58,945 nt of DNA, from positions 100,294-159,238 of the forward strand of contig NC_049996.1 in NCBI RefSeq assembly GCF_000003815.2, read 5' to 3'. Positions 1 through 12,355 of this stretch are shown in pieces (the first letter of the stretch is position 1; every line of letters starts with the position of its first letter). The position numbers and the translations under genes are program-made. Below the pieces are notes generated by a model. The model searched no databases, was not told the DNA's origin, and saw only the letters and a list, made by a program, of their open reading frames with translations. Source of the stretch: Branchiostoma floridae. Lineage: Eukaryota > Chordata > Leptocardii > Amphioxiformes > Branchiostomatidae.

Positions 1-1024
1 CGCATATCGTACGATGAGCGCAGTACATCGCAACAATATCGTAAGCATCGCAAGCCATCGCAACGCATCGGATGGTGTTCAAAATATTTCCAGCGTCGCA
101 CGATTTTTCACTTGTGTCTCTTCTGTATAGCCGTCTGACCGCTTTTGTGCTTCGTTAACCAACAAACATGTGGACGTAGCTGTTAAATACCTTCCTATAA
201 TATCTTTAACTGTAAAAATAAATTAAAAAAGACCATGACAACAATATTACAAGCAAAAGTTCAAATCAAGCGTGAGTACTGGTATGGTTATCTCGGCCTG
301 CTTGCCGGCTCTACGTGTCAGGCTCTTTCGAAGATCGTATCATGATATGCTATCAACAAAAAGATGCCATCATACAAAAATCAAATGATAAGCATTATAT
401 CATATATATTTCCGACTCATAGAGCCTGCCTTTATGTTCGAGTTGTCCCCATGGTTATTACGATTATGGTAAACTGACCCAAGAGTGCCAAGACCGACGA
501 GAGCTGAGATTTGATCTAATTATAAACTCACGTGCATGAAGCGATCAAACTATTGTCTGCATCACCTGTGCGTGACGCGCTGTTCTCTGGTTGCGACTGT
601 GGCAGTTGCGACTGATATATTTCACCTTTTCGTCAATATCGACAATATCAGGTAAAACTGAAACCATCACAACATACTAAAAAATCATAAATCTATAACC
701 TCATCAGTAGACAAAAATTGCCGTAATGAACTCTGCTATGGGGGCAAATAAAACCTTACGACGATATCGAAATTTTGAACATGTTCAAAATCCATTTCAG
801 CTCTATTTTTCGCCATACGACGCTCCCCGATTTACTATGATTCACTGCGATTGACACAGGTACGCTCTTATGACCTCATCGTACGATCCACTACGCGCTT
901 TGTGACCACGGCTTTATATACTTAAACCATTGCTTCCGATTTTCTTCCGACTTACGTCGCACTGCGATTATCCTGCGCATCGGAAGGAATCGCAAGGAAT
1001 CGTACGCGCTTTGTGACCGGGGCT
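1..1024. mobile_element. Harbinger-like TIR element, truncated by the window edge
   Basis: The interior matches the complete copy at 49079-50142 (same order, for example the stretch with atcaagcgtgagtactggta). The right terminus reads GTGACCGGGGCT and is followed by TAA. The left terminus falls outside the window. No transposase is seen, so it is non-autonomous. Confidence 0.75.
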
Positions 1025-2190
1025 TAACAGTGCATCAAACACCGAGCACAATCGGAAGCCCGCACATGCACGTCATTTCATTCCTGTGAAAACACCCGCA
1101 ATGTGCGGAAAGACTATGACCAACGCTACTCAGTGATCGTACACTAACAGTGCAGCAAACACCGAGCACAATCGGAAGCCCGCACATGCGCGCCGTTTCA
1201 TTCCTGTGAAAACACCCGCAATGTGCGGAAAGACTCTCTGATCAACGTTACTCAGTGATCGCACACTAACAGTGCAGCAAACACCAAACACAATCAGAAG
1301 CCCGCACATGCGCGCCGTTTCATTCCTGTGAAAACACCCGCAATGTGCGGAAAGACACTCTGATCAACGCTACTCAGTGATCGCACACTAACAGTGCACC
1401 AAACACCGAGCACAATCAGAAGCCCGCACATGCGCGCCGTTTCATTCCTGTGAAAACACCCGCCATGTACGGAAACACTCTCTGATCAACGCTACTTAGT
1501 GATCGCACACTAACAGCGCAGCAAACACCGAGCACAATCAGAAGCCCGCACATGCGCGCCGTTTCATTCCTGTGAAAACACCCGCAATGTGCGGAAAGAC
1601 TCTCCGATCAACGCTACTCAGTGATCGCACACTAACAGTACATCAAACACCAAGCATCAACGATCGGAAGCCCGCACACGCGCGCCGTTTCACCTCCATG
1701 AAAACACCCGCAATGTGCGGAAAGACTCTCTGATCAACGTTACTCAGTGATCGCACACTAACAGTGCACCAAACACCAAGCACGAACGATCATAGGCCCG
1801 CACATGCGCGTCGTTTCATTCCTGTGAAAACACCCGCCATGTGCGGAAAGACTCTCTGATCAACGCTACTCAGTGATCGCACACTAACAGTGCAGCAAAC
1901 ACCGAGCACAATCAGAAGCCAGCACATGCGCGCCGTTTCATTTCTGTGAAAACGACCGCCATGTGCGGAAAGACTCTCCGATCAACGCTACTCAGTGATT
2001 GCACACTAACAGTGCATCAAACACCAAGCATCAACGATCGCCGTTTCACCCCCATGAAAACACCCGCCATGTGCGGAAAGGCTCTCTGATCAACGTTACT
2101 CAGTGATCGCACACTAACAGTGCACCAAACACCAAGCACGAACGATTAGAGGCCCGCACATGCGCGCCGTTTCTCCAGCTGAAAAGAAAA
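1025..2190. repeat. Tandem satellite, unit about 120 bp, roughly ten copies
   Basis: Unit starts (taacagtgca...) are visible at 1025, 1145, 1267 and on to about 2116. One unit near 2007-2090 is shortened. Each unit contains a small inverted repeat (ccgcaatgtgcgg) and the phrase cgatcacactaacagtgca. The array begins exactly at the TAA next to the Harbinger-like element end. No coding potential. Confidence 0.9.
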
Positions 2191-2228
2191 CACGGTAAAC
2201 ACGAAACCTCTCCGGATCGATTTTAGCT

Positions 2229-5200
2229 CAGGCTTTAAGTTCCGGCCTGGCACACCTGGTATCCTTGGAAAGGTCCCTTAGTAAGGAATAGAAAGGTGAA
2301 ATACGCAAAATCCTCAGATACTTCCTTCCCGAGATATTCTCGAGCATATGGGCCCTGTTTAGGCTCAACCGCTAGCTCCTTTATTGAGACCCCGCCTGTG
2401 ACGGCACCGGGTAGGGTGATGACTTAATGTCGCGATTGTAGCTCAGGCTTTAAGTTCTGGTCTGGCACACTTGGTATCCTTGGAAAGGTCCCTTAGTAAG
2501 GAATAGGAAGGTGAAAACCGAAAAAATCCTCAGATACTTCCTTCTCGAGATATTCTCGAGCATATGGGCCCTGTTTAGCCTCAACCGCTAGCTCCTTTAT
2601 TGAGACTCCGGCTGTCACGGCACCGGGTAGGGTGATGACTCAATGTCGCGATTGAAGCTCAGGCTTTAAGTTCCGGCCTGGCACACTTCGTATCCTTGGA
2701 AAGGTCTCTTAGTAAGGAATAGAAAGATGAAAACCCAAAAAAATCCTCAGATACTTCCTTCTCGAGATATTCTCGAGCATATGGGCCCTGTTTAGGCGCA
2801 ACCGCTAGCTCCTTTATTGAGACTCCGCCTGTCACGGCACCGGGTAGGGTGATGACTCAATGTCGCGATTGTAGCTCAAGCTTTAAGTTCCGGCCTGGCA
2901 CACTTGGTATCCTTGGAAAGGTCCTTTAGTAAGAAATAGAAAGGTGAAAACCGCAAAATCCTCGGATACTTTCTTCTCGAGATATTCTCGAGCATATGGG
3001 CCCTGTTTAGGCTCAACCGCTAGCTCCTTTATTGAGACCCTGCCTGTCTTGGCACCGGGTAGGATGATGACTTAATGTCGCGATTGTGAGTCAGGCTTTA
3101 AGTTCCGGCCTGGCACACTTGGTATCCTTGGAAAGGTCTCTTAGTAAGGAATAGAAAGGTGAAAACCGCAAAATCCTCGGGTACTTCCTTCTCAAGATAT
3201 TCTCGAGCATATGGGCCCTGTTCAGGCTCAACCGCTAGCTCCTTTATTGAGACTCCGCCTGTCACGGCACCGGGTAGGGTGATGACTCAATGTCGCGATT
3301 GTAGCTCACGCTTTAAGTTCCGGTCTGGCACACTTGGTATCCTTGGAAAGGTCCCTTAGTAAGGAATAGGAAGGTGAAAACCGAAAAAATCCTCAGATAC
3401 TTCCTTCTCGAGATATTCTCGAGCATATGGGCCCTGTTTAGGCGCAACCGCTAGCTCCTTTATTGAGACTCCGCCTGTCACGGCACCGGGTAGGGTGATG
3501 ACTCAATGTCGCGATTGTAGCTCAAGCTTTAAGTTCCGGCCTGGCACACTTGGTATCCTTGGAAAGGTCCTTTAGTAAGAAATAGAAAGGTGAAAACCGC
3601 AAAATCCTCGGATACTTTCTTCTCGAGATATTCTCGAGCATATGGGCCCTGTTTAGGCTCAACCGCTAGCTCCTTTATTGAGACCCTGCCTGTCTTGGCA
3701 CCGGGTAGGATGATGACTTAATGTCGCGATTGTGAGTCAGGCTTTAAGTTCCGGCCTGGCACACTTGGTATCCTTGGAAAGGTCTCTTAGTAAGGAATAG
3801 AAAGGTGAAAACCGCAAAATCCTCGGGTACTTCCTTCTCAAGATATTCTCGAGCATATGGGCCCTGTTCAGGCTCAACCGCTAGCTCCTTTATTGAGACT
3901 CCGCCTGTCACGGCACCGGGTAGGGTGATGACTCAATGTCGCGATTGTAGCTCAGGCTTTAAGTTCCGGCCTGGCACACCTGGTATCCTTGGAAAGGTCC
4001 CTTAGTAAGGAATAGAAAGGTGAAATACGCAAAATCCTCAGATACTTCCTTCCCGAGATATTCTCGAGCATATGGGCCCTGTTTAGGCTCAACCGCTAGC
4101 TCCTTTATTGAGACCCCGCCTGTGACGGCACCGGGTAGGGTGATGACTTAATGTCGCGATTGTAGCTCAGGCTTTAAGTTCTGGTCTGGCACACTTGGTA
4201 TCCTTGGAAAGGTCCCTTAGTAAGGAATAGGAAGGTGAAAACCGAAAAAATCCTCAGATACTTCCTTCTCGAGATATTCTCGAGCATATGGGCCCTGTTT
4301 AGCCTCAACCGCTAGCTCCTTTATTGAGATTCCGGCTGTCACGGCACCGGGTAGGGTGATGACTCAATGTCGCGATTGAAGCTCAGGCTTTAAGTTCCGG
4401 CCTGGCACACTTCGTATCCTTGGAAAGGTCTCTTAGTAAGGAATAGAAAGATGAAAACCCAAAAAAATCCTCAGATACTTCCTTCTCGAGATATTCTCGA
4501 GCATATGGGCCCTGTTTAGGCGCAACCGCTAGCTCCTTTATTGAGACTCCGCCTGTCACGGCACCGGGTAGGGTGATGACTCAATGTCGCGATTGTAGCT
4601 CAAGCTTTAAGTTCCGGCCTGGCACACTTGGTATCCTTGGAAAGGTCCTTTAGTAAGAAATAGAAAGGTGAAACCTGCAAAATCCTCGGATACTCTCTTC
4701 TCGAGATATTCTCGAGCATATGGGCCCTGTTTAGGCTCAACCGCTAGCTCCTTTATTGAGACCCTGCCTGTCTTGGCACCGGGTAGGATGATGACTTAAT
4801 GTCGCGATTGTGAGTCAGGCTTTAAGTTCCGGCCTGGCACACTTGGTATCCTTGGAAAGGTCTCTTAGTAAGGAATAGAAAGGTGAAAACCGCAAAATCC
4901 TCGGGTACTTCCTTCTCAAGATATTCTCCAGCATATGGGCCCTGTTCAGGCTCAACCGCTAGCTCCTTTATTGAGACTCCGCCTGTCACGGCACCGGGTA
5001 GGGTGATGACTCAATGTCGCGATTGTAGCTCAGGCTTTAAGTTCCGGTCTGGCACACTTGGTATCCTTGGAAAGGTCCCTTAGTAAGGAATAGGAAGGTG
5101 AAAACCGAAAAAATCCTCAGATACTTCCTTCTCGAGATATTCTCGAGCATATGGGCCCTGTTTAGCCTCAACCGCTAGCTCCTTTATTGAGACTCCGGCT

Positions 5201-6835
5201 GTCACGGCACCGGGTAGGGTGATGACTCAATGTCGCGATTGAACCTCAGGCTTTAAGTTCCGGCCTGGCACACTTCGTATCCTTGGAAAGGTCTCTTAGT
5301 AAGGAATAGAAAGATGAAAACCGTAAAAATCCTCAGATACTTCCTTCTCGAGATATTCTCGAGCATATGGGCCCTGTTTAGGCGCAACCGCTAGCTCCTT
5401 TATTGAGACTCCGCCTGTCACGGCACCGGGTAGGGTGATGACTCAATGTCGCGATTGTAGCTCAAGCTTTAAGTTCCGGCCTGGCACACTTGGTATCCTT
5501 GGAAAGGTCCTTTAGTAAGAAATAGAAAGGTGAAAACCTCAAAATCCTCGGATACTTTCTTCTCGAGATATTCTCGAGCATATGGGCCCTGTTTAGGCTC
5601 AACCGCTAGCTCCTTTATTGAGACTCCGCCTGACACGGCACCGGGTAGGGTGATGACTCAATGTCGCGATTGTAGCTCAAGCTTTAAGTTCCGGCCTGGC
5701 ACACTTGGTATCCTTGGAAAGGTCCCTTAGTAAGGAATAGAAAGGTGAAAACCGCAAAATCCTCAGATACTTCCTTCCCGAGATATTCTCGAGCATATGG
5801 GCCCTGTTTAGGCTCAACCGCTAGCTCCTTTATTGAGACCCCGCCTGTGACGGCACCGGGTAGGGTGATGACTTAATGTCGCGATTGTAGCTCAGGCTTT
5901 AAGTTCCGGTCTGGCACACTTGGTATCCTTGGAAAGGTCCCTTAGTAAGGAATAGGAAGGTGAAAACCGAAAAAATCCTCAGATACTTCCTTCTCGAGAT
6001 ATTCTCGAGCATATGGGCCCTGTTTAGCCTCAACCGCTAGCTCCTTTATTGAGACTCCGGCTGTCACGGCACCGGGTAGGGTGATGACTCAATGTCGCGA
6101 TTGAAGCTCAGGCTTTAAGTTCCGGCCTGGCACACTTCGTATCCTTGGAAAGGTCTCTTAGTAAGGAATAGAAAGATGAAAACCCAAAAAATCCTCAGAT
6201 ACTTCCTTCTCGAGATATTCTCGAGCATATGGGCCCTGTTTAGGCGCAACCGCTAGCTCCTTTATTGAGACTCCGCCTGTCACGGCACCGGGTAGGGTGA
6301 TGACTCAATGTCGCGATTGTAGCTCAAGCTTTAAGTTCCGGCCTGGCACACTTGGTATCCTTGGAAAGGTCCTTTAGTAAGAAATAGAAAGGTGAAAACC
6401 GCAAAATCCTCGGATACTTTCTTCTCGAGATATTCTCGAGCATATGGGCCCTGTTTAGGCTCAACCGCTAGCTCCTTTATTGAGACCCTGCCTGTCTTGG
6501 CACCGGGTAGGGTGATGACTTAATGTCGCGATTGTGACTCAGGCTTTAAGTTCCGGCCTGGCACACCTGGTATCCTTGGAAAGGTCCCTTAGTAAGGAAT
6601 AGAAAGTTGAAAATCGCAAAATCCTCGGATACTTCCTTCTCGAGATATTCTCGAGCATATGGACCCTGTTTAGGCGCAACCGTAAGCTCCTTTATTGAGA
6701 CCCCACCTGTCACGGCACCGGGTAGGGTGATGACTCAATGTCGCGATTGTAGCTCAGGCTTTAAGTTCCGGCCTGGCACACTTGGTATCCTTGGAATGGT
6801 CCCTTAGTAAGGAATAGAAAGTGAAAACCGAAAAA
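2229..6835. repeat. 215-bp satellite array with higher-order structure
   Basis: Twenty-two monomers of 214-217 bp start at 2229, 2444, 2660, 2877, 3092, 3307, 3523, 3738, 3953, 4168, 4384, 4601, 4816, 5031, 5247, 5463, 5678, 5893, 6109, 6324, 6540 and 6754 (last cut by the gap). Diagnostic variants define five types in order A-B-C-D-E. The array reads ABCDE, (B/C hybrid)-D-E, ABCDE, BCD', A'BCDE'. Full ABCDE blocks begin every 1,724-1,725 bp. Each monomer has a near-palindrome ctcgagatattctcgag and gggccc. The 66-residue open frames that recur every 3 or 5 monomers are by-products, not genes. Confidence 0.93.
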
Positions 6836-6935
6836 NNNNNNNNNNNNNNNNNNNNNNNNNNNNNNNNNNNNNNNNNNNNNNNNNNNNNNNNNNNNNNNNN
6901 NNNNNNNNNNNNNNNNNNNNNNNNNNNNNNNNNNN
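6836..6935. other. Assembly gap in satellite array
   Basis: 100 N. It separates the 215-bp array from a different 34-bp array, so the true satellite length is unknown. Confidence 0.95.
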
Positions 6936-7138
6936 CGATCTAATGTACAGATGATGTACACGAGTGTGCTGATCTAATGTACAGATGATGTACACGAGTG
7001 TGCTGATCTAATGTACAGATGATGTACACGAGTGTGCTGATCTAATGTACAGATGATGTACACGAGTGTGCTGATCTAATGTACAGATGATGTACACGAG
7101 TGTGCTGATCTAATGTACAGATGATGTACACGAGTGTG
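6936..7138. repeat. 34-bp minisatellite, six copies
   Basis: Near-identical units beginning gatctaatgtacagatgatg with period 34. The copies are almost perfect, suggesting recent expansion. Confidence 0.95.
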
Positions 7139-7540
7139 TATGGCATCATTTCCGTGTCAAAATATCGTATCTAAAAACGTACCTTAAAGTAGCGTAAATA
7201 CGTCTACGATGTACGTAATTTTACGTCTACGATATCGTCTCGAACCAAAAATATCGATATACTCAGCAATACGCACATTGCTAAGTTATCGTTTTAAGAC
7301 GTACCTTAAACTATCGTCATCAGGTATACGATATCGCAATTCACACGATGTTTTTAAATGGTATCGTTCTGGCATGTACATTCTATGTCTGAATATCGTA
7401 TCACAAAACGTGCGTTAAAGTAACGAAAAGACGTCTACCACATATGTATATGATAGCGCCGTATAAGCGTCTATCGTAAGCGCCACATCGCAAGCTTTAG
7501 ACGATAGGCATGATAAGACGATACGTCTATCGTAGCGCGC
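7139..7540. repeat. Degenerate tatcgta-rich MITE fragment
   Basis: Begins with the phrase ggcatcatttccgtgtcaaa that recurs, often reverse-complemented, near 11301, 15440, 19265, 28840 and 29100. It is rich in cgtatatcgtagacg-like palindromes. Treated as a fragment of the same palindromic family. No coding capacity. Confidence 0.6.
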
Positions 7541-7544
7541 GAGC

Positions 7545-7680
7545 TGGCCCACTTGGTTGCAAAGCGGTCACACCCCTGTCCGGACAATGGGAACGTCCAT
7601 TTAAATGAAGCCTTTCGTGCAAAGTATCATCACACCCCCGTCCGGCAATGGGAACGACCAAAGTCCCCAGCACAACGTAT
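7545..7680. repeat. Short tandem duplication with cacaccc-gtccgg-caatgggaacg
   Basis: Two imperfect copies about 65 bp apart share tcacacccc(t/c)gtccgg followed by caatgggaacg. Origin unknown. Confidence 0.55.
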
Positions 7681-7879
7681 CAACTTTATTATCATTAGCA
7701 CAGTGACACGTGGTAAGACATGTCAGGCAGATTTTCTAAATCCAAACTAATATTACAGAAAAAAATATTCACCAGTAGCTCCGCTTCTATTGTTGCAAAG
7801 ACTACAATAATGTCTTGACAAAAGATTAAGTGTCTTTTCATAATGAATTCTTTTAAATCGCGCTGACAGCATGATCCTG

Positions 7880-8135
7880 TCAATCACCTGTCAACAATGC
7901 AAATTTTCCCACTGCTGACATAATGCAGGTTCCAGTCCCTAAGNNNNNNNNNNNNNNNNNNNNNNNNNNNNNNNNNNNNNNNNNNNNNNNNNNNNNNNNN
8001 NNNNNNNNNNNNNNNNNNNNNNNNNNNNNNNNNNNNNNNNNNNATCGTCCTGGATCGTCCTGTCACCAGTGTAAAGTTTTCTACTGTTGACAGGATTGAC
8101 AGGACGATCATGTCAATAGCCATAACCCCCCCCCC
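7880..8135. repeat. Inverted/tandem cctgtca motifs around a gap
   Basis: Repeated gatcctgtca and gtcctgtcac phrases on both sides of the 100-N gap (7944-8043), some inverted (tgacaggacgatc). Looks like the remains of a small foldback element; ends with a run of 14 C at about 8126. Confidence 0.4.
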
Positions 8136-8170
8136 CCCCAAAGAATGGCTACAAAGATCATGCTATTGAA

Positions 8171-8475
8171 GTATCGTAAACTGGACAAACTGTCGTGATG
8201 CTGCTACGTATACTCTACAGAAATATCGTAAGTTGGGCAAACTGTCGTGATTCTGCTTAGGTATACGCTACTGAAATATCGTAAGTTGGGCAAACTGTCG
8301 TGATTCTGCTTAGGTATACGCTACTGAAATATCGTAAGTTGGGCAAACTGTCGTGATACTGCCACGAAAGACGCTACCGAAATATCGTAAACTGGGCGAA
8401 CTGTCGTGATGCTGCCAAGAAACACGCTAAGAAATATCGTAATTCGGACAAACTGTCGTGATATCGCCGCGCTAA
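8171..8475. repeat. 53-bp minisatellite, about six copies
   Basis: Units start tatcgta(a/g) at 8171, 8224, 8277, 8330, 8383 and about 8435, each with caaactgtcgtgat. Copies two and three are identical. Confidence 0.88.
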
Positions 8476-8479
8476 ATCG

Positions 8480-10170
8480 CTTAAATCGCCCTTTTACATT
8501 TTAGAGTTATGCCTTTGGAGTATTTGCTTTCTATACTGTTTACCATTGCCAAGTTTTGTCACCACCAAGAATATGTGAAAAAATCAAACTATATAAACTT
8601 TAAACTAGACCTAACAACAAGAAACAAATACATTTCATTACCGAAATTAGCGCATATATGATAATGAAACTGTCAGGTCATCGCATCTGGCAAAGTTTAA
8701 TTAAACAGAACCGTGGACATTCTGGCATGTTCCCATGGTCTGAAACGGCGAAGAAATTCCCTTGTGTCACATTAAGTACATCGGATCGGGTGTTACATGT
8801 TGGCGAACCCTTCACTTACATCTGTGTTTGAATAGAACATCTACAGACTCTACATATATACCATATAATGTATAGAGAGGTGGGGAAGAAATAATCTCCA
8901 TTTTCTTTTAAAGATGAGAGGAACTTGCATAAAGATAATTCACGGATGTCTTGGGAATGAGGGTATGGGTTCTATCAGTTGATCTGTTACGAATCACAAT
9001 GACAGAGGTTGAGAATGACTGATTTACAACAGCAAAAACAGACGTAATCACTTAAGTGGATTCCTTTACTCTTTTTGGTCCGACTTGGGTAAACAATACA
9101 ATGTGTCTTTCTTGGTAAATCAAAGGCATGCACATTGCATATCACAATCAATATATACACATCAGGTAGGCGGCCTCCAAGGGGTGAGGAGTTCGCATGT
9201 TCGGCATCGCAGTACACTTGTCCACAACCATTTTATCTGACCTTCGCGATCAAGTTGATCCACTGTCAGATAGTAACAGCAGGGGACGTGATATGTATCT
9301 TCAGGCACGAGAAATCATAAAATGGAACAACTAGCAAACTACCAAACTTGAGCTAGCTTGGATACCCGATTTCAAAATGTATACCGTGAAGATATTTTTG
9401 ATATCGGGCTGGGGTCTGCTATCCAGGCTAAACTTGAACAGCACAGTTTCATTTCAAAGACAGGTGTCTGAATACTAGTAATAGTATACAAATCTCGTCC
9501 CTCGCTGTTACAACTGTTGCGTAGCAGTATACGAGAAACGACCCCGACTTTCATGATTACCTTTGAGATGCGTTTTCCATTCGCTGTCAAACGTATAGCT
9601 TCCTTTGTAGACTCTAGCAGTCTGGATTTTATTTTGGAGTGGAGGTGGGCGCTGGTTCGGGCCTACCTGGTTCTCTAATGTCNNNNNNNNNNNNNNNNNN
9701 NNNNNNNNNNNNNNNNNNNNNNNNNNNNNNNNNNNNNNNNNNNNNNNNNNNNNNNNNNNNNNNNNNNNNNNNNNNNNNNNNNNNNNNNNNNNNNNNNNNN
9801 NNNNNNNNNNNNNNNNNNNNNNNNNNNNNNNNNNNNNNNNNNNNNNNNNNNNNNNNNNNNNNNNNNNNNGTTCACCAACCGCCGCCGGCACAACAGGGTG
9901 TAGGTCCGTGACTGGGCTTGCCTCCGCAGTGGCCTCTAGCCTAGTATGACATACAAAAATAGAACTTCACTCGAATTCTGGGTTGACAATTTCTTTTGCC
10001 AAATTTAATCATTTATTAAAAAAGATGATAATATCAAGAAAAGCTGCATTTGTGAGATCTCCAAAGTGTTAGTGGAATGTATCCCCCTAGGTTTAATCAC
10101 TTAAGTAGCACGTCCTCGGCCTCCGAGTCTTTTTACTTGGGGGGTGGGGGGGTGGTAGGGGCTGACTACA
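8480..10170. other. Unassigned stretch, includes a 187-N gap
   Basis: Low-GC sequence with the gap at 9683-9869. Short frames on both strands lack any recognisable domain or splice context. A fragment after the gap is Pro/Gln-rich in one frame, but this is too short to interpret. I see no gene here. Confidence 0.4.
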
Positions 10171-10770
10171 ATGTGAGGCAGTAAATGTTATGGATGACAT
10201 CATCGCGTGCACATTGATGAAGATCTATAAAAAAATATTTGAAATTTGGAAAACATGTCATGTTCTATCCTTGATTGTACTGGTAACTTACAGGTCACAC
10301 TTATAAAATAGCAAAGAGCGTTGTTGTAGAAGTAAAACTAAACTCGGCACAAAAAGTTTGGAATATTAGCTTCAGTTGACCATATTTCTGTTGTTTCTGC
10401 AGCAATTTCAATATATTATATATCTATTGAAAGCTTGAATGATTTTCTTTCTAATGGTATCAAACTTATCGTCATTGTTAATATAACTACCCTGCACTAG
10501 GCCTGCTTACGTGAGAAGGTCGCGAAAAAGTGCCCAAATTCCCCTGTTTCTGTTAAACACTGTATCATCCGGTTGTTATGGCCGTAGTTGACGGCCGCAG
10601 TTGACAGTGATTCAATCAATCCTTTTTTCGCCCAACGTTTGGTATATAGAACATCCATGTTTGTTTTCAGCATATCTGAGTAGAGTATTTTATGATTGTA
10701 AATTCATGGAACGAGTACCAGGCCTGCTTACGAGTCACAAAAATAAAGTGCCAAAATTACTCTACTAAAG
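10170..10770. repeat. Dispersed repeat, inverted copy near 29.6-29.9 kb
   Basis: Shares ordered segments with the reverse complement of 29620-29860 (ctaaactcggcacaaaa, ttggaatat, attgaaagctt, tggtatcaaactta, aaagtgcccaaatt, aacactgtatca). A further piece, ttatggatgacatca, recurs near 12056. Probably a decayed transposon body. Confidence 0.6.
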
Positions 10771-10811
10771 TCAAACACTCCATTCAGATCATTCTCTTCG
10801 CCAAGAAGAGT

Positions 10812-11045
10812 ATGGTTTGGAATGGGGGAGGGAAGGGTCTCGACTTCAAGTGACACGTACGCAGTACCTAATGGTCCGCCAGGCGTCGCTTATGGTAACG
10901 TTGATTTGATCAAGTGGGACATAACCATGTTTGGAATGGGGGGTGGAAGGGTGACGATGCTTTGATTTCAAGTGACACGTACCCAGTACCTGATGGTAAC
11001 GTTGACTTGATCAAGTGGGGCATAACCATGTTGGAGTGAGAAGGG
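10812..11045. repeat. Foldback family segment, direct copy at 13795-14030
   Basis: About 230 bp with gtttggaatggggg, gtgacacgtacgcagtacc, ggtccgccagg and two aacgttga(t/c)ttgatcaag phrases. It is nearly identical in direct orientation at 13795-14030 and inverted at 19296-19437. Internally it is a degenerate duplication. Confidence 0.85.
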
Positions 11046-11698
11046 GGTGTACGTACCGTGTGACTTGTAAAGTTACAGCATACATATTTTGTTTAATGTT
11101 GCTATGATATGCCATATTGCGGGAGAGCGTAGCACGCTATCGTTACGATATCGTAACGTCCCTCTTGAAACATCGTACACGTATTTTTGCTTGTTTAAGG
11201 TACCCTTTTCCAGACCGTTATTTTGACACGGAAATTGTAAATCTGTGCAAGGGGGACCTATGGGCATCGTTCAAAAGGCCCCTTCAGGCCTACCAAAACT
11301 ATGGCATCATTTCCGTGTCAAAATTTCGTATTGAAAAAGGTACCTTAAAGAAGCGAAAATAGACGTAAATACGTCTACGCTGCTTTGAACAAAACGTCGT
11401 TTTGGTAAGCCTAAAGGGGCCTTTTGAACGATGCCCATACGTCCCCTTTGCATAGCTTTACAATTTCTGTGTCAGAATAACGTTTTGGAAAAGGAAACCT
11501 TAAACAAGCGAAAATACGTGTACAATGTTTCAACAGGGACGTTACGATATCGAACCGATAGCGGGCTACGCTCTCCCGCAATAGGGCATATCATAGCAAC
11601 ATTGAACCAAATATGTATGCTGTAACGTGACAAGTCATACGGTACGTACACCCCCTTCTCACTCCAACATAGTTATGCCCCACTTGATCAAATGTTCA
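11020..11698. repeat. Large palindrome (foldback element), arms about 320 bp
   Basis: The left arm from agtgagaagggggtgtacg (11035) to about 11330 is mirrored by the right arm to about 11698, which ends ccccacttgatcaaatgttca beside a gap. The centre is near 11355 around caaaacgtcgttttg. Arms share cgggagagcgtagc, cgttacgatatcg and gacacggaaattgtaaa. Long frames on both strands are mirror-image by-products. Confidence 0.88.
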
Positions 11699-11799
11699 NN
11701 NNNNNNNNNNNNNNNNNNNNNNNNNNNNNNNNNNNNNNNNNNNNNNNNNNNNNNNNNNNNNNNNNNNNNNNNNNNNNNNNNNNNNNNNNNNNNNNNNNA

Positions 11800-12030
11800 T
11801 GCCCCACTTGAAAAGGCGGCGGAAGGTGATTTGGAGTGCGGATAAAACAATGACATAACACGTTTAGCACATTGTACCTGTTGCGAATTAAACAAAGTCA
11901 AAGTCTAGCACATGACAGGGCGACGTGATTGACAACTCTCTGGCACAAGGACGCCGGAAAGTGCCACGCGTCACGTGTGCGGTTATTATTCTGCTATTTC
12001 TTGGTGTAGGGGAAGGTGTTTTAAACTTTT
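11800..12030. repeat. Inverted repeat arm 1 of a 2-kb foldback element
   Basis: About 225 bp (aaggcggcggaaggtgattt ... ggtgtaggggaaggtgtttt) that pairs almost perfectly with 13560-13785. A third partial copy is at 19446-19595. Arm 1 directly follows a 100-N gap, possibly a hairpin assembly break. Confidence 0.88.
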
Positions 12031-12355
12031 TGTCATTAGGCCACAGCAAGTAAATTTTATGGATGACATCAGCGCGCGCATTAATCTTCGCCTGATTTCA
12101 GAAAAAAACAAGATATTTTTTCCTCTTCGAGGATGGTCAGATAGACCAAAATAGGCTATCACGTTGTGTTGTAGCCTAATCATACCTGTAGAAGTGACAC
12201 TAGGGAGGTAGCCATGACTATAGTTGCAGAAGTGAAACTTCTTGGATTGTTGTAAAAGTGCCAATAATATGGAGGCCATTAATGTAGTTGCCAGCTTGGC
12301 AAGTGATACCAGTCACCACACTAGTATCACCTTTACTACACTAGTTCACTTCTTT

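Noticed and set aside
1025-2190. CRISPR array
   Set aside because: The units are contiguous satellite copies of about 120 bp without distinct spacers, in a eukaryotic context.
3159-6807. Family of 66-residue proteins
   Set aside because: They are periodic frames in a 215-bp satellite; most monomers carry a stop in the same frame.
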